Assembly: GCF_003696305.1 (NCBI RefSeq)
Contig: NZ_RFFK01000013.1
Location: forward strand, 1-64,000
Reading direction: 5' to 3'
Length of the DNA stretch: 64,000 nt
Source: Pseudomonas sp. AOB-7
GTDB taxonomy: Bacteria; Pseudomonadota; Gammaproteobacteria; Pseudomonadales; Pseudomonadaceae
Shown: positions 31,672-41,521 of the stretch, one piece after another
Position numbering within the stretch: the first letter of the stretch is position 1
How the letters are laid out: each line of letters begins with the position of its first letter
Notes under the pieces: generated by a model
Database searches by the model: none
The model's input: only the letters and a program-made list of their open reading frames with translations
What the model was told of the DNA's origin: nothing
Translations under genes and position numbers: made by a program

Positions 31672-32801
31672 CAGCGACCGACCAGCTTGAGCACGGCCTC
31701 GGCCGCCTGCGCCGAGGCGTCGCGGCGCAGGGCGCGGTGGATCACGTCGAAACCTTCGGTCTGCACCTCGCCGCCGTCGATCAGCGGCGCCAGCGATTGC
31801 GCCAGGGCATCGGCGCTGGCCGCGTCCTGGATCAGCTCCGGCACCAGCAGGCGCTCGGCCAGCAGGTTGGGCAGGGAAATGTACGGACTCTTCACCAGGC
31901 GTTTGAGAATGCGGTAGGTCAGCGGCGCCACGCGATAGGCCACCACCATCGGCCGCTTGTACAGCAGCGCTTCCAGGGTCGCGGTGCCGGAGGCGATCAG
32001 CACCGCGTCGCAGGCGGCCAGGGCCTCGTGCGAGCGGCCGTCTAGCAGGGTCAGCGGCAGGTCGCGGCTGGCCAGCATCTGCTCCAGTTGCGCGCGGCGT
32101 TCCGGCGTGGCGCAGGGCAGCAGGAAGCGGATGCCGGGGCGCAGCGCGCGCAGGCGAATCGCCGCATCGAGGAACAGCTCGCCGAGGCGCGCGACTTCCC
32201 CGCCGCGGCTGCCCGGCATCAACGCCACCACTGGCTCGTCCTGCGGCAGGTCCAGCGCCTCGCGCGCCGCGGCGCGGTCGGCCTGCGGCGGGATGGCGTC
32301 GGCCAGCGGGTGACCGACGAAGCGCACCGGCACCTGATGAGCGTCGTAGAACTGCGCCTCGAAGGGGAACAGCGTCAGCATCAGGTCGCAGGCGTCGCGA
32401 ATCTTCAGCACGCGTTTCTGCCGCCAGGCCCAGACTGAGGGGCTGACGTAGTGCACGGTCTTGATCCCGGCGCGGCGCAGCTTGAGCTCCAGGCCCAGGT
32501 TGAAATCCGGCGCATCGATGCCGATGAACACATCCGGCTTGGCGGCGATCAGCTCGCGCGCCAGCTGACGACGGCGGCCGAGCAGCTCGAACAGGCGGCC
32601 GAGCACCTCGACCAGGCCCATCACCGCCAGGCGTTCCATGGGGAAGGAGGATTGCAGCCCCTCGGCCTCCATCCGCGCGCCGCCGACGCCGATGAACTCG
32701 GCATCCGGGTGCCTGGCCTTGAGCGCCTGCATCAGCCCGGCGCCGAGGATGTCGCCGGACGCCTCGCCGGCGACCAGCGCTATACGCAACGGCCTGCTCA
32801 T
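31671..32801 (-). CDS. lpxB: Lipid-A-disaccharide synthase
   Basis: The 376-residue GT19 glycosyltransferase joins UDP-diacylglucosamine and lipid X at the inner membrane face. N-terminal LVAGEASGDILGAGLMQAL, IGIDAPDFNLGLELKLRRAGIKTVHYVSPSVWAWR and LMPGSRGGEVARL are typical. It sits between lpxA and rnhB with 1-nt overlaps on both sides. Confidence 0.98.
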   Translation of the reverse strand: MSRPLRIALVAGEASGDILGAGLMQALKARHPDAEFIGVGGARMEAEGLQSSFPMERLAVMGLVEVLGRLFELLGRRRQLARELIAAKPDVFIGIDAPDFNLGLELKLRRAGIKTVHYVSPSVWAWRQKRVLKIRDACDLMLTLFPFEAQFYDAHQVPVRFVGHPLADAIPPQADRAAAREALDLPQDEPVVALMPGSRGGEVARLGELFLDAAIRLRALRPGIRFLLPCATPERRAQLEQMLASRDLPLTLLDGRSHEALAACDAVLIASGTATLEALLYKRPMVVAYRVAPLTYRILKRLVKSPYISLPNLLAERLLVPELIQDAASADALAQSLAPLIDGGEVQTEGFDVIHRALRRDASAQAAEAVLKLVGR

Positions 32802-33577
32802 CAGCGGGTGATGCCGCGGGTGGACGCCTGGATGGAGTCGCGAAATACCGCGACTTCCGGGAACTGCGCAGACAGCTCGGCCAACTCGACCAGCGCCTGC
32901 TCGACGGTCATGCCCTGGCGATAGACCAGTTTGTAGGCCTTGCGCAGGGCGGCGATGGCATCACTGGAGAAGCCGCGGCGGCGCATGCCCTCGAAGTTCA
33001 TGCTGCGCGCCTCGGCCGGGTTGCCGAACACGGTGACGTAGGCCGGCACATCCTTGCCGATGGCGGTGCCCATGCCGGAGAAGCTGTGCGCGCCAATGCG
33101 GCAGAACTGATGCACCAGGGTGTAACCGGAGAGGATCGCCCAGTCGTCGACCCAGACATGCCCGGCCAGCGCGGTGTTGTTGACCAGGATGCAGTGGTTG
33201 CCGATCACGCTGTCGTGGCCGATATGGGCGTAGGCCATGATCAGGTTGTGATCACCCAGGGTGGTCTCGCCGCGATCCTGCACAGTGCCGCGGTGAATGG
33301 TGACGCCCTCGCGAATGACGTTGTGGTCGCCGATCACCAGGCGGGTCGGTTCGCCCTTGTACTTCAGATCGGGGGTGTCCTCGCCTACCGAGGAAAACTG
33401 GTAGATGCGATTGTGCTTGCCGATCACGGTCGGCCCCTTGAGGATCACATGGGGGCCGATCACCGAACCCTCGCCGATTTCCACATCGGGTCCAATGATC
33501 GACCAGGGGCCGACCTGAACGCCATCCGCCAGCTTCGCCGACGGATCGATAATGGCGCGAGGGTCAATCAAACTCAT
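32801..33577 (-). CDS. lpxA: UDP-N-acetylglucosamine O-acyltransferase
   Basis: The 258-residue left-handed beta-helix acyltransferase carries out the first step of lipid A synthesis. Hexapeptide repeats fill residues 1-190. The catalytic histidine lies in NLIMAYAHIGHDSVIGNHCI. An alpha-helical end follows. ATG 33577 (MSLIDPRAIIDP) is the family start and overlaps fabZ by four bases. In P. aeruginosa this enzyme prefers a C10 chain; the chain-length residue was not checked. Confidence 0.98.
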   Translation of the reverse strand: MSLIDPRAIIDPSAKLADGVQVGPWSIIGPDVEIGEGSVIGPHVILKGPTVIGKHNRIYQFSSVGEDTPDLKYKGEPTRLVIGDHNVIREGVTIHRGTVQDRGETTLGDHNLIMAYAHIGHDSVIGNHCILVNNTALAGHVWVDDWAILSGYTLVHQFCRIGAHSFSGMGTAIGKDVPAYVTVFGNPAEARSMNFEGMRRRGFSSDAIAALRKAYKLVYRQGMTVEQALVELAELSAQFPEVAVFRDSIQASTRGITR

Positions 33578-34014
33578 AGTTTGCGTTCCGCACAGATGAT
33601 TTCGGCCGAGCAGACTTCCTTGCCATCGACGCTGGCGCGGCACTCGAACTTCCAGATGCTGCGGCGATCGCTCAGGTACTTGGCTTCCAGCACCAGCTGG
33701 TCGCCCGGCAGCACCGGCGAGCGGAAACGCAGTTTGTCCGAGCCGACGAAATAGTAGAGGGTGCCATCGGCCGGCTTCACGCCCATCATCTTGAAGCCGA
33801 GGATACCGGCGGCCTGGGCCATCGCCTCGATGATCAGCACGCCCGGCATGATCGGGTGTTCGGGGAAGTGACCGTTGAAGAACGGCTCGTTGATGCTGAC
33901 ATTCTTATAGGCGCGAATGCACTTGCCCTCGACGTCCAGGTCCACCACACGATCCACCAGAAGGAAGGGATAGCGGTGCGGCAAGTATTCACGAATTTCG
34001 TTGATGTCCATCAT
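33574..34014 (-). CDS. fabZ: 3-hydroxyacyl-ACP dehydratase FabZ
   Basis: The 146-residue hot-dog-fold dehydratase of fatty acid elongation. The catalytic His is in FNGHFPEHPIMPGVLIIEAMAQ, with the partner Glu in the same stretch. The start MMDINEIREYLPHRYPF at 34014 equals the Pseudomonas protein; a longer frame to 34068 is unlikely. It competes with LpxA for 3-hydroxyacyl-ACP, which explains their pairing. Confidence 0.98.
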   Translation of the reverse strand: MMDINEIREYLPHRYPFLLVDRVVDLDVEGKCIRAYKNVSINEPFFNGHFPEHPIMPGVLIIEAMAQAAGILGFKMMGVKPADGTLYYFVGSDKLRFRSPVLPGDQLVLEAKYLSDRRSIWKFECRASVDGKEVCSAEIICAERKL

Positions 34015-34060
34015 GTCCGGATAAGCCTGTAAGAAAAAAGAGGAGCGCGGCCTGGCCGGC

Positions 34061-35119
34061 TCAGGCATCAGATGAGGCGTTCGCGCTCGGGGTCACGGCA
34101 GCCAGCTGTTTTTCCAGCTCGCGCAGGCGCTTGGCCATATCGTCCAGCTGACGAATGCGCGCCGCGCTCTTCTTCCATTCCGCCGCCGGCTGCATCGCGG
34201 TGCCTGAAGAATAGGCGCCCGGCTCGGTAATGGAACGGGTGACCATGGTCATGCCGGTGACGAACACGTTGTCGCACACCTCGATATGCCCGACCATGCC
34301 GACGCCGCCGGCGATCATGCAGTTGCGACCGATCTTGGTGCTGCCGGAAATCCCCACGCAGCCGGCCATGGCGGTGTTGTCGCCGATCTGCACGTTGTGC
34401 GCGATCATGATCTGGTTATCCAGCTTGACCCCGTTGCCGATCAGGGTGTCGGACAGCGCGCCGCGGTCGACCGTGGTGTTGGCGCCGATCTCGACGTCGT
34501 CGCCGATGCTCACCCCGCCGATCTGCGCGATCTTCTGCCACACGCCCTTCTCGTTGGCGAAACCGAAGCCCTCGCCACCGATCACCGCGCCGGACTGGAT
34601 CACCACGCGCTTGCCGATGCGCACGTCGTGGTACAGGGTCACCCGCGGCGCCAGCCAGCCGCCCTCGCCGATCACCGAACGGGCGCCGACGACGCAGTGC
34701 GCGCCGATGCTGACACCGGCGCCAATCTGCGCGCCGGCCTCGATCACCGCATAGGCACCAACGCTGGCAGTCGGATCGATCTGGGCATCCGCCGCCACCA
34801 AGGCAGTCGCATGTACGCCGGCCGCGGCCTGCGGCTTGCGGTCGAACAGGTGCGAGAGCTGGGCATAGGCCAGATAGGGGTTGGCGACGATCAGCGCGTC
34901 ACCGGCGTAGCCCTCGGCATCGGCGGCGGTGAGCAGCAGCGCGCCGGCGCGGGTCTGCGCCAGGTACTTGCGGTACTGGGCATTGGCCAGGAAGCTCAAC
35001 TGCTCGGGCCCGGCCTCCTGCAAGGTGGCCAGGCCCGCGATGAGCTTGCCTTCGGCGCCGCGCAGGGTGGCGCCCAGGCGCTCGGCCAGCTGGCCGAGAG
35101 TAAAGACTACTGCCGTCAT
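34061..35119 (-). CDS. lpxD: UDP-3-O-(3-hydroxyacyl)glucosamine N-acyltransferase
   Basis: The 352-residue third enzyme of lipid A synthesis. An N-terminal uridine-binding domain (about 1-100, ...LSFLANAQYRKYLAQTRAGALL) is followed by a hexapeptide beta-helix with DNQIMIAHNVQIGDNTAMAG carrying the catalytic His, and a C-terminal helix with MAKRLRELEKQL. It starts two bases after skp. Confidence 0.98.
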   Translation of the reverse strand: MTAVVFTLGQLAERLGATLRGAEGKLIAGLATLQEAGPEQLSFLANAQYRKYLAQTRAGALLLTAADAEGYAGDALIVANPYLAYAQLSHLFDRKPQAAAGVHATALVAADAQIDPTASVGAYAVIEAGAQIGAGVSIGAHCVVGARSVIGEGGWLAPRVTLYHDVRIGKRVVIQSGAVIGGEGFGFANEKGVWQKIAQIGGVSIGDDVEIGANTTVDRGALSDTLIGNGVKLDNQIMIAHNVQIGDNTAMAGCVGISGSTKIGRNCMIAGGVGMVGHIEVCDNVFVTGMTMVTRSITEPGAYSSGTAMQPAAEWKKSAARIRQLDDMAKRLRELEKQLAAVTPSANASSDA

Positions 35120-35121
35120 GA

Positions 35122-35625
35122 TCAGCGCAGCTGGTTCATGCGCTCGATGACCTGGCGGGTGATGTCGAACTGGGGTTTGACATCGATCACCGCGCCGCGC
35201 TCGAGCACCAGGTCGAAGTTACCCTTCTTGATCACCTCTTCCACCGCCTTGTCCAGGTTCGGCTTGAGCTTGGCCAGCATCTCGCGGTCGGCGATGGCCT
35301 TGGCTTCGTTCAGCTCCTTGGACTGGAACTGGAAGTCGCGGGCCTTCTGCTTGAATTCGAGCTCGAGACGCTCGCGCTCGGCCTGCTGCATCTTCTCGCC
35401 TTCCTTGACCATGCGGTCCTGGATGCGCTTGGCGTCGCTTTCCAGGGTCTTGAGCTTGTTCAGCTGCGGACCGAACTTCTTCTCGGCATCGACCGCGTAG
35501 CGCTTGGCCGCGTCGGACTCGAGCAGGGCCATCTGATAGTTCAGCACGGCCACCTTCATCTCGGCGAACGCCGGAGTGGCGATCAGGGCGGCGGTGAACA
35601 GAACCAGTTGAGTCAACTTACGCAC
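35122..35625 (-). CDS. skp: Periplasmic chaperone Skp / OmpH
   Basis: The 167-residue outer-membrane-protein chaperone has a cleavable signal peptide (VRKLTQLVLFTAALIATPAFA, cut before EMKVAVL). Long charged coiled-coil helices (about 45-125) form the tentacles of the trimer. The start is a GTG at 35625: AGGAG lies six bases before it and the protein begins exactly where family members do. Frame upstream to 35718 would run into bamA and lacks a ribosome site. It lies directly after bamA, its functional partner. Confidence 0.95.
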   Translation of the reverse strand: MRKLTQLVLFTAALIATPAFAEMKVAVLNYQMALLESDAAKRYAVDAEKKFGPQLNKLKTLESDAKRIQDRMVKEGEKMQQAERERLELEFKQKARDFQFQSKELNEAKAIADREMLAKLKPNLDKAVEEVIKKGNFDLVLERGAVIDVKPQFDITRQVIERMNQLR

Positions 35626-35668
35626 AATGCACTCCTGCAACAAAACTGTTGGCTTTCGGTGAATAGGT

Positions 35669-38065
35669 TTAGAAGGTCTGGCCCAGGGAGAACTGGAACA
35701 CCTGGGTATCGGCATCATCGGGCTTCATCACCGGCATGGCCAGGCTGAAGCTCAGGGGGCCCAGCGCGGTGATCCAGGTCAGGCCGACGCCCACGGAGCT
35801 GGCCATATTGCCGAAGTCGATATCGCAGCTGTCGCTCAAGCGCTTCTGGCTGGACGTGCAGTTGGTGTCGAAGACGTTGCCCACGTCCCAGAACAGCGCG
35901 GTGCGCAGCGAGCGCTGGTCCTTGACGAAAGGCATGGGGAACAGCAGCTCGACGCCGCCCTGCACCAGCACGTTGCCGCCGAACGGCAGCGCATCCTGAT
36001 CCGGATCGGTCACCCGTCCTCTGGAGTCCACCTGATTGAAGATCAGGTTACCGTTTGCGTCGCGAACTGCGCTAGGTGTGCTGCGCGGACCCAAACTGCT
36101 GTCCTCGAAACCGCGCACCGAGTTGAAACCGCCGGCGTAGTAGTGCTCGTAGAACGGCAACTCAGACGTAGAGCCGTAGCTGTCGCCATAGCCCAGCTGG
36201 GTATGGAAGCGCATGGTGTAGTTGTCGGACAGCGGGGTAAAGATCTGGCCGCGGTAGTCGAGCTTGTAGAACGACAGGTCGCTGCCCGGCAGGGTGGTTT
36301 CCAGCACCAGGCTCTGCGAATGGCCACGGTTGGCCAGTACGCCACGGTTCAGGGTCGATTCGGACCAGCCGATGGAACCCTTGAAGTTCAGATAACGATC
36401 GCCTTCCTGCTCGATGAAGTCGAAGATCTCGTCGACGGTGTAGAGGCCGGTGTCGATGCTATCCTGCTGCGCGGTCAGGCCGTAGGTCAGGCGTGAGGTC
36501 TCGCTGATCGGATAGCCGATGCTGAGGCCGGCGCCGAGGCTGTCGACCGAGTAGCTGGAGACGTCGACGTCGAGTTCGTCGTAGTCGGTGGTGCGGTAGA
36601 AGGCGTTGTAGCCCAGGCTGACGCCGTCCACCGTCCAGTAGGGGTCGACGAAGCCGAAGCTGTAGCGGGTCTGGTATTCGCTGCGGGTCAGGCCGACGCT
36701 GACCTTGTTACCGGTACCGAGGAAGTTGTTCTGGCTGATCGAGCCGCCGAGGATCAGACCGGCGTTCTGAGCGAAGCCGACGCTGGCGGTGATGGAACCG
36801 GACGGCTGCTCCTCGACGCTGTAGTTGACGTCGATTTGGTCGTCGGTGCCCGGCACCTGCGGGGTCTCGACGTTGACTTCCTTGAAGAAGCCCAGGCGCT
36901 CGAGACGGGTCTTGGACTGGTCGATCAGGTAGGTCGAGGCCCAGCCACCTTCCATCTGGCGCATTTCACGGCGCAGCACTTCGTCCTCGGACTTGGTGTT
37001 GCCGCGGAAGTTGATGCGGTTGACGTAGGCGCGCTTGCCCGGGTCGACGAAGAAGGTGATCGAGACGGTGTTGTCCTCGTCGTGCGCTTCCGGCACGCCG
37101 TTGACGTTGGCGAAGGTGTAGCCCTCGTTGCCCAGGCGGCGGGTGATCAGCTCGCTGGTGGTGGTCATCACCTTGCGCGAGAAGACCTGCCCTTCCTTGA
37201 CCAGCAGCAGCGCGCGCACGTCCTCTTCCGGCACCTTGAGGTCGCCGGACAGCTTCACTTCGCGCACGCTGTACTTCTCGCCCTCGTCGACGTTGACGGT
37301 GATGTAGACGTGCTTCTTGTCCGGGGTGATGGACACCTGGGTGGAGCTGATGTCCATGTTGATGTAGCCGCGGTCCAGGTAGTAGGAGCGCAGGCGTTCG
37401 AGGTCGCCGGACAGCTTCTCGCGGGCGTACTTGTCGTCGTTCTTGAAGAACGACAGCCAGTTGGTGGTCTTCAGTTCGAACAGGTCGACCAGGTCCTCGT
37501 CGGAGAACACGGTGTTGCCGACCACGTTGATGTGCTGGATGGCGGCGACCGTGCCTTCGTTGATGGTGATCTTCAGCGCCACGCGGTTGCGCGGCTGGGG
37601 AATCACTTCGGCTTCGATCTCGGCCGAGTAGCGGCCCTGGGCCACGTACTGGCGCTGCAGCTCGTTGCGCACGCCTTCGAGGGTGGCGCGCTGGAAGATT
37701 TCGCCCTCGGCCAGACCCGACTGGTTCAGGCCCTTGAGCAGGTCTTCGGTGGTGATGGCCTTGTTGCCCTCGATCTCGATGCCGGAGATGGAGGGGCGCT
37801 CGACCACGGTGATGACCAGCACGTCGCCATCGCGACCGAGCTGGATGTCCTGGAAGAAACCAGTCTTGAACAGGGAGCGGGTGGCATCGACCAGCTGGCG
37901 GTCATCGACCTGTTCGCCGACGTTCAGCGGCAGTGCGCCGAACACGCTGCCGGCGGAAACCCGCTGCAGGCCATTGACGCGAATATCGGAGATGGTGAAG
38001 GACTCGGCGTGAACTTCGGCGATCATCAATGCGGACAGTACCGCAGGTAGCAGCAGACGTTTCAT
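35669..38065 (-). CDS. bamA: Outer membrane protein assembly factor BamA (Opr86/Omp85)
   Basis: The 798-residue core of the BAM complex has a signal peptide (MKRLLLPAVLSALMIAEVHA) and five POTRA domains (about 21-425). The 16-strand C-terminal barrel includes the lid-loop motif VRGFEDSSLGPR and ends in a terminal Phe (SLGQTF), the beta-signal. ATG 38065 is the family start; the frame upstream is open but not conserved. It lies between rseP and skp in the envelope cluster. Confidence 0.98.
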   Translation of the reverse strand: MKRLLLPAVLSALMIAEVHAESFTISDIRVNGLQRVSAGSVFGALPLNVGEQVDDRQLVDATRSLFKTGFFQDIQLGRDGDVLVITVVERPSISGIEIEGNKAITTEDLLKGLNQSGLAEGEIFQRATLEGVRNELQRQYVAQGRYSAEIEAEVIPQPRNRVALKITINEGTVAAIQHINVVGNTVFSDEDLVDLFELKTTNWLSFFKNDDKYAREKLSGDLERLRSYYLDRGYINMDISSTQVSITPDKKHVYITVNVDEGEKYSVREVKLSGDLKVPEEDVRALLLVKEGQVFSRKVMTTTSELITRRLGNEGYTFANVNGVPEAHDEDNTVSITFFVDPGKRAYVNRINFRGNTKSEDEVLRREMRQMEGGWASTYLIDQSKTRLERLGFFKEVNVETPQVPGTDDQIDVNYSVEEQPSGSITASVGFAQNAGLILGGSISQNNFLGTGNKVSVGLTRSEYQTRYSFGFVDPYWTVDGVSLGYNAFYRTTDYDELDVDVSSYSVDSLGAGLSIGYPISETSRLTYGLTAQQDSIDTGLYTVDEIFDFIEQEGDRYLNFKGSIGWSESTLNRGVLANRGHSQSLVLETTLPGSDLSFYKLDYRGQIFTPLSDNYTMRFHTQLGYGDSYGSTSELPFYEHYYAGGFNSVRGFEDSSLGPRSTPSAVRDANGNLIFNQVDSRGRVTDPDQDALPFGGNVLVQGGVELLFPMPFVKDQRSLRTALFWDVGNVFDTNCTSSQKRLSDSCDIDFGNMASSVGVGLTWITALGPLSFSLAMPVMKPDDADTQVFQFSLGQTF

Positions 38066-38154
38066 GAAGTCCTTTCTTATTCCAACTGACGATAAAAATC
38101 TGTCACCCAAGGCGACACTTTTTTGCAAGTACCGAGAGCGTATTTCAACGATGC

Positions 38155-39507
38155 TTACAGACGGCTCAGGTCGTTGACCAAGGCCAGCAGCATCACGCCG
38201 ATGACCAGACTGATGCCGATCTGCATCCCCCACCCCTGAACCCGCTCGGACAAGGGACGACCACGCACCCACTCGACCAGGTAAAACAGCAGATGCCCAC
38301 CGTCCAGCACGGGGATGGGCAGCAGATTGAGAACCCCCAGGCTAATGCTCAGATATGCAAGGAATTTCAGGAAATCCCCGAGCCCTGACTCAGCCGAAGC
38401 GCCCGCCACTTTAGCAATGGTTATCGGCCCGCTCAAGTTTTTTACCGAGAGCTCCCCGAACAGCATTTTCTTCAGCGAATCGAGGGTCAACAGGCTCATC
38501 GCCCAGGTCTGCCGCAGCCCTTCGACCACCCCTTCGAGCGGCCCGTAACGCACTTCGCGAAGCATCTCCGGCGGCCATTCGACGCCCGCCACACCGGCAC
38601 CCAGATAACCGCTGCGCGCCTCGCCCTCGCCGCGCGCGGCCAGGGTCAGCTCGACATCCAGCGCCTGCCCGGCACGCTCGATGCGCAGCCTGACCGTCTC
38701 GCCCGGCAGGGCGCGCACGCGGTCGACCAGTTGCTGCCAATCGGCCAAGGGCTGCTCGTCGAGCGCCAGCAGACGGTCGCCAGGCTGCAACCCGGCCGCC
38801 TGCGCCGGCCCCTTGGGATCGAGTTCGGCGAGCACCGGCTCCAGCGCCGGGCGCCAGGGGCGAATGCCCAGCGAGCCGATCGGGTCCGGCTCGTCGACAC
38901 CGCGCAGCCAGTTGTCCAGCTGCAGCTGCTTGGGCGACTCGGCGGTGGAACCGGGCTCGAGCACGCGCAGGTCGAGACTGCCGCTTTCGCCCAGACGGCG
39001 CACCAGCTGCAGATTGACCGCCGCCCAGCCGCTGGTGGGCTTGCCGTCGACCGCGACGATTTCCTGGCCGGCCTGCAGACCGGCCGCCGCCGCCAGGCTG
39101 CCCTCCTGCACCGCGCCGATCACCGGGCGCACCTGCTGGCTGCCGAGCATGGCGACGAACCAGAAGAACAGCAGCGCCAGGAGGAAGTTGGCCAACGGAC
39201 CGGCCGCGACTATGGCGATGCGCTGGCGCACGCTCTTGCGATTGAAGGATTGTTCGAGCAGCGCCGGCGGCACGTCGCCCTCGCGCTCGTCGAGCATCTT
39301 GACGTAGCCGCCCAGGGGAATGGCGGCGATGACGAACTCGGTGCCTTGGCGGTCGTGCCAGCGCATCAATGGCGTACCGAAGCCCACGGAGAAGCGCAGT
39401 ACCTTGACCCCGCAACGCCGCGCCACCCAGAAGTGCCCGTACTCGTGAAAAGTCACTAGCACACCCAGGGCGATCAGGGTGCCGACCAACATATACAGCC
39501 CGCTCAT
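38155..39507 (-). CDS. rseP: Site-2 protease RseP (MucP)
   Basis: The 450-residue intramembrane zinc protease cleaves anti-sigma factor MucA/RseA to free the envelope-stress sigma factor AlgU/RpoE. The zinc motif HEYGH lies in VTFHEYGHFWVARR, two PDZ domains sit in the periplasmic middle (about 115-310), and the second active-site motif is LLPIPVLDGGHLLF with the third zinc ligand. Four membrane segments are visible. It lies between dxr and bamA. Confidence 0.98.
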   Translation of the reverse strand: MSGLYMLVGTLIALGVLVTFHEYGHFWVARRCGVKVLRFSVGFGTPLMRWHDRQGTEFVIAAIPLGGYVKMLDEREGDVPPALLEQSFNRKSVRQRIAIVAAGPLANFLLALLFFWFVAMLGSQQVRPVIGAVQEGSLAAAAGLQAGQEIVAVDGKPTSGWAAVNLQLVRRLGESGSLDLRVLEPGSTAESPKQLQLDNWLRGVDEPDPIGSLGIRPWRPALEPVLAELDPKGPAQAAGLQPGDRLLALDEQPLADWQQLVDRVRALPGETVRLRIERAGQALDVELTLAARGEGEARSGYLGAGVAGVEWPPEMLREVRYGPLEGVVEGLRQTWAMSLLTLDSLKKMLFGELSVKNLSGPITIAKVAGASAESGLGDFLKFLAYLSISLGVLNLLPIPVLDGGHLLFYLVEWVRGRPLSERVQGWGMQIGISLVIGVMLLALVNDLSRL

Positions 39508-39524
39508 CTATTCTCTCCGGCCCG

Positions 39525-40709
39525 TCAACGACGGGCGAGCCACTCGGCCGCCAGCGCGCGCGCGCGCCGATCGACCTCGAACACCGCATCGAGCGCTTCG
39601 ACCGCCTGCACCGACTGCGCGTTCAACACCGCTTCAATCATACGCGCGATATCGCTGAAGCGAATGCGTCGCTGCAGGAATGCCTCGACCGCCACTTCGT
39701 TGAGCGCATTGAGCATGGCCGGCGCGCTGCCGCCGGCCTGCGCCGCCTCGCGGGCCAGGCGCAGGCAGGGGAACCGCTGCGCATCGGGGCGCTCGAAATC
39801 CAGGCGACCGACGGCGAACAGATCCAGCGGCGCCACTCCCGAGTCGATCCGCTCGGGCCAGGCCAAGGCATGGGCGATCGGCGTGCGCATGTCGGGGTTG
39901 CCCAGCTGGGCCAGCACCGAGCCGTCGACGTAATCGACCAGCGAATGGATCACGCTCTGCCGGTGGATCACCACCTCAACCTGCTCGGGCCGCGCATCGA
40001 ACAGCCAGCAGGCCTCGATCAGCTCCAGGCCCTTGTTCATCATGCTCGCCGAGTCGACCGAGATCTTGCGCCCCATCGACCAGTTGGGATGGGCGCAGGC
40101 CTGTTCCGGGGTGACGCGCTCCAGCTCGGCCAGCGGCGTTTCGCGAAACGGCCCGCCGGAGGCGGTGAGCAGGATGCGCCGCACGCCGACCGGCTGCAGG
40201 CCGCGCGCATAGTCGCCGGGCAGGCACTGGAAGATGGCGTTGTGTTCGCTGTCGATGGGCAGCAGGGTGGCGCCACTCTCGCGCACCGCCTGCATAAACA
40301 GGGCGCCGGACATCACCAGCGCCTCCTTGTTGGCCAGCAGCACCTTCTTGCCCGCGCGCACCGCGGCCAGGGTCGGCTTAAGCCCGGCGGCGCCGACGAT
40401 GGCGGCCATCACGCAATCGACCTCGGCAGCGGCGGCCACGGCACACAAGCCCTCCTCGCCCACCAGCACCTCGGTCGCCAGGCCGGCGCCGCGCAGACTG
40501 CTCTGCAGCTCGTGCGCGGCGCTAGTATCGGGCACCACCGCATAATCCGGGCGATGCAGCAGGCACAGGGCCTGCAGCTCGGCCAGACGGGAAAAGCCGC
40601 TCAGGGCGAAGACTTGGTAACGCTCGGGATGGCGGGCGATCACGTCCAGGGTGCTGAGACCGATGGAGCCGGTCGCGCCCAGCACGGTGATCCGCTGCGG
40701 CGCACTCAC
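39525..40709 (-). CDS. dxr: 1-deoxy-D-xylulose 5-phosphate reductoisomerase
   Basis: The 394-residue NADPH enzyme carries out the first committed MEP-pathway step and is the target of fosmidomycin. The Rossmann motif ITVLGATGSIGLSTLDVIARHP is N-terminal. The metal/substrate motifs LLPIDSEHNAIFQCL and SMGRKISVDSASMMNKGLE are intact. The start is a GTG at 40709 that overlaps the cdsA stop as GTGA. The longer open frame upstream is the opposite-phase reading of cdsA. Confidence 0.97.
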   Translation of the reverse strand: MSAPQRITVLGATGSIGLSTLDVIARHPERYQVFALSGFSRLAELQALCLLHRPDYAVVPDTSAAHELQSSLRGAGLATEVLVGEEGLCAVAAAAEVDCVMAAIVGAAGLKPTLAAVRAGKKVLLANKEALVMSGALFMQAVRESGATLLPIDSEHNAIFQCLPGDYARGLQPVGVRRILLTASGGPFRETPLAELERVTPEQACAHPNWSMGRKISVDSASMMNKGLELIEACWLFDARPEQVEVVIHRQSVIHSLVDYVDGSVLAQLGNPDMRTPIAHALAWPERIDSGVAPLDLFAVGRLDFERPDAQRFPCLRLAREAAQAGGSAPAMLNALNEVAVEAFLQRRIRFSDIARMIEAVLNAQSVQAVEALDAVFEVDRRARALAAEWLARR

Positions 40710-41521
40710 AGCGAACCCCAACCCGCCAGCCAGAGCAGCGCGGCGAACAGCGGAATGGCTGCGGTCAGACTGTCGATGCGATCCAGCACGCCGCCGTGAC
40801 CGGGCAACAGGTTGCTGCTGTCCTTGATCCCGGACTGACGCTTGAACATGCTCTCGGTCAGGTCGCCGACCACCGAGAGCAGCACCACCAGCGCCGCACC
40901 GGCCAGCGCCAGCAGCAGGCCGCCAGCGCTCCAGCCCTGTTGCAGGCCTACCGCCAGGGTGATCAGCAGGCTGGCGGCGAGGCCGCCGTACAGCCCTTCC
41001 CAGCTCTTGCCGGGGCTGACGCTGGGCGCCAGCTTGCGCTTGCCGAAGGTCTTGCCGGCGAAATAGGCGCCGATATCCGCGCCCCACACCAGCACCATCA
41101 CCGCGATGATCAGGCCATTGGCCTGCGGCCACTGCTTGAGCAGCACCAGGCCCTGCCAGGCGGGTAGCAGAATCAGCAAGCCGATCAGCAGCTTGCCGGG
41201 CCAACCGCCCCAGTAACGGCTGCTGGCGGGGTAGCCCAGCACCAGCAGAGTGGCCAGCACCCACCAGAGCAGGGCCGCGGCCAGCAGCCAGGGCGCCAGC
41301 GCCGGAGTCAGGTACAGGCCGTAAAGCAGCGCCGCGACCAGCGCGGCATAGGCGATGCGCAAAGGCTGCGCGGCGAACCCGGCCAGACGCGCCCACTCCC
41401 AGCCGCCAAGCACGACCACCGCACCGATAAACAGCGCGAATGCCGCCCCGTCGAGCAGGAAAAACCCGCCCAGGGCGATGGGCAGCAGCACCAACGCGGT
41501 GATGATTCGCTGTTTCAACAT
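40706..41521 (-). CDS. cdsA: Phosphatidate cytidylyltransferase
   Basis: The 271-residue membrane enzyme makes CDP-diacylglycerol from phosphatidate and CTP. About eight membrane helices are visible. The family signature SGIKDSSNLLPGHGGVLDRIDS is near the C-terminus. ATG 41521 overlaps the uppS stop as TAATG. Confidence 0.97.
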   Translation of the reverse strand: MLKQRIITALVLLPIALGGFFLLDGAAFALFIGAVVVLGGWEWARLAGFAAQPLRIAYAALVAALLYGLYLTPALAPWLLAAALLWWVLATLLVLGYPASSRYWGGWPGKLLIGLLILLPAWQGLVLLKQWPQANGLIIAVMVLVWGADIGAYFAGKTFGKRKLAPSVSPGKSWEGLYGGLAASLLITLAVGLQQGWSAGGLLLALAGAALVVLLSVVGDLTESMFKRQSGIKDSSNLLPGHGGVLDRIDSLTAAIPLFAALLWLAGWGSL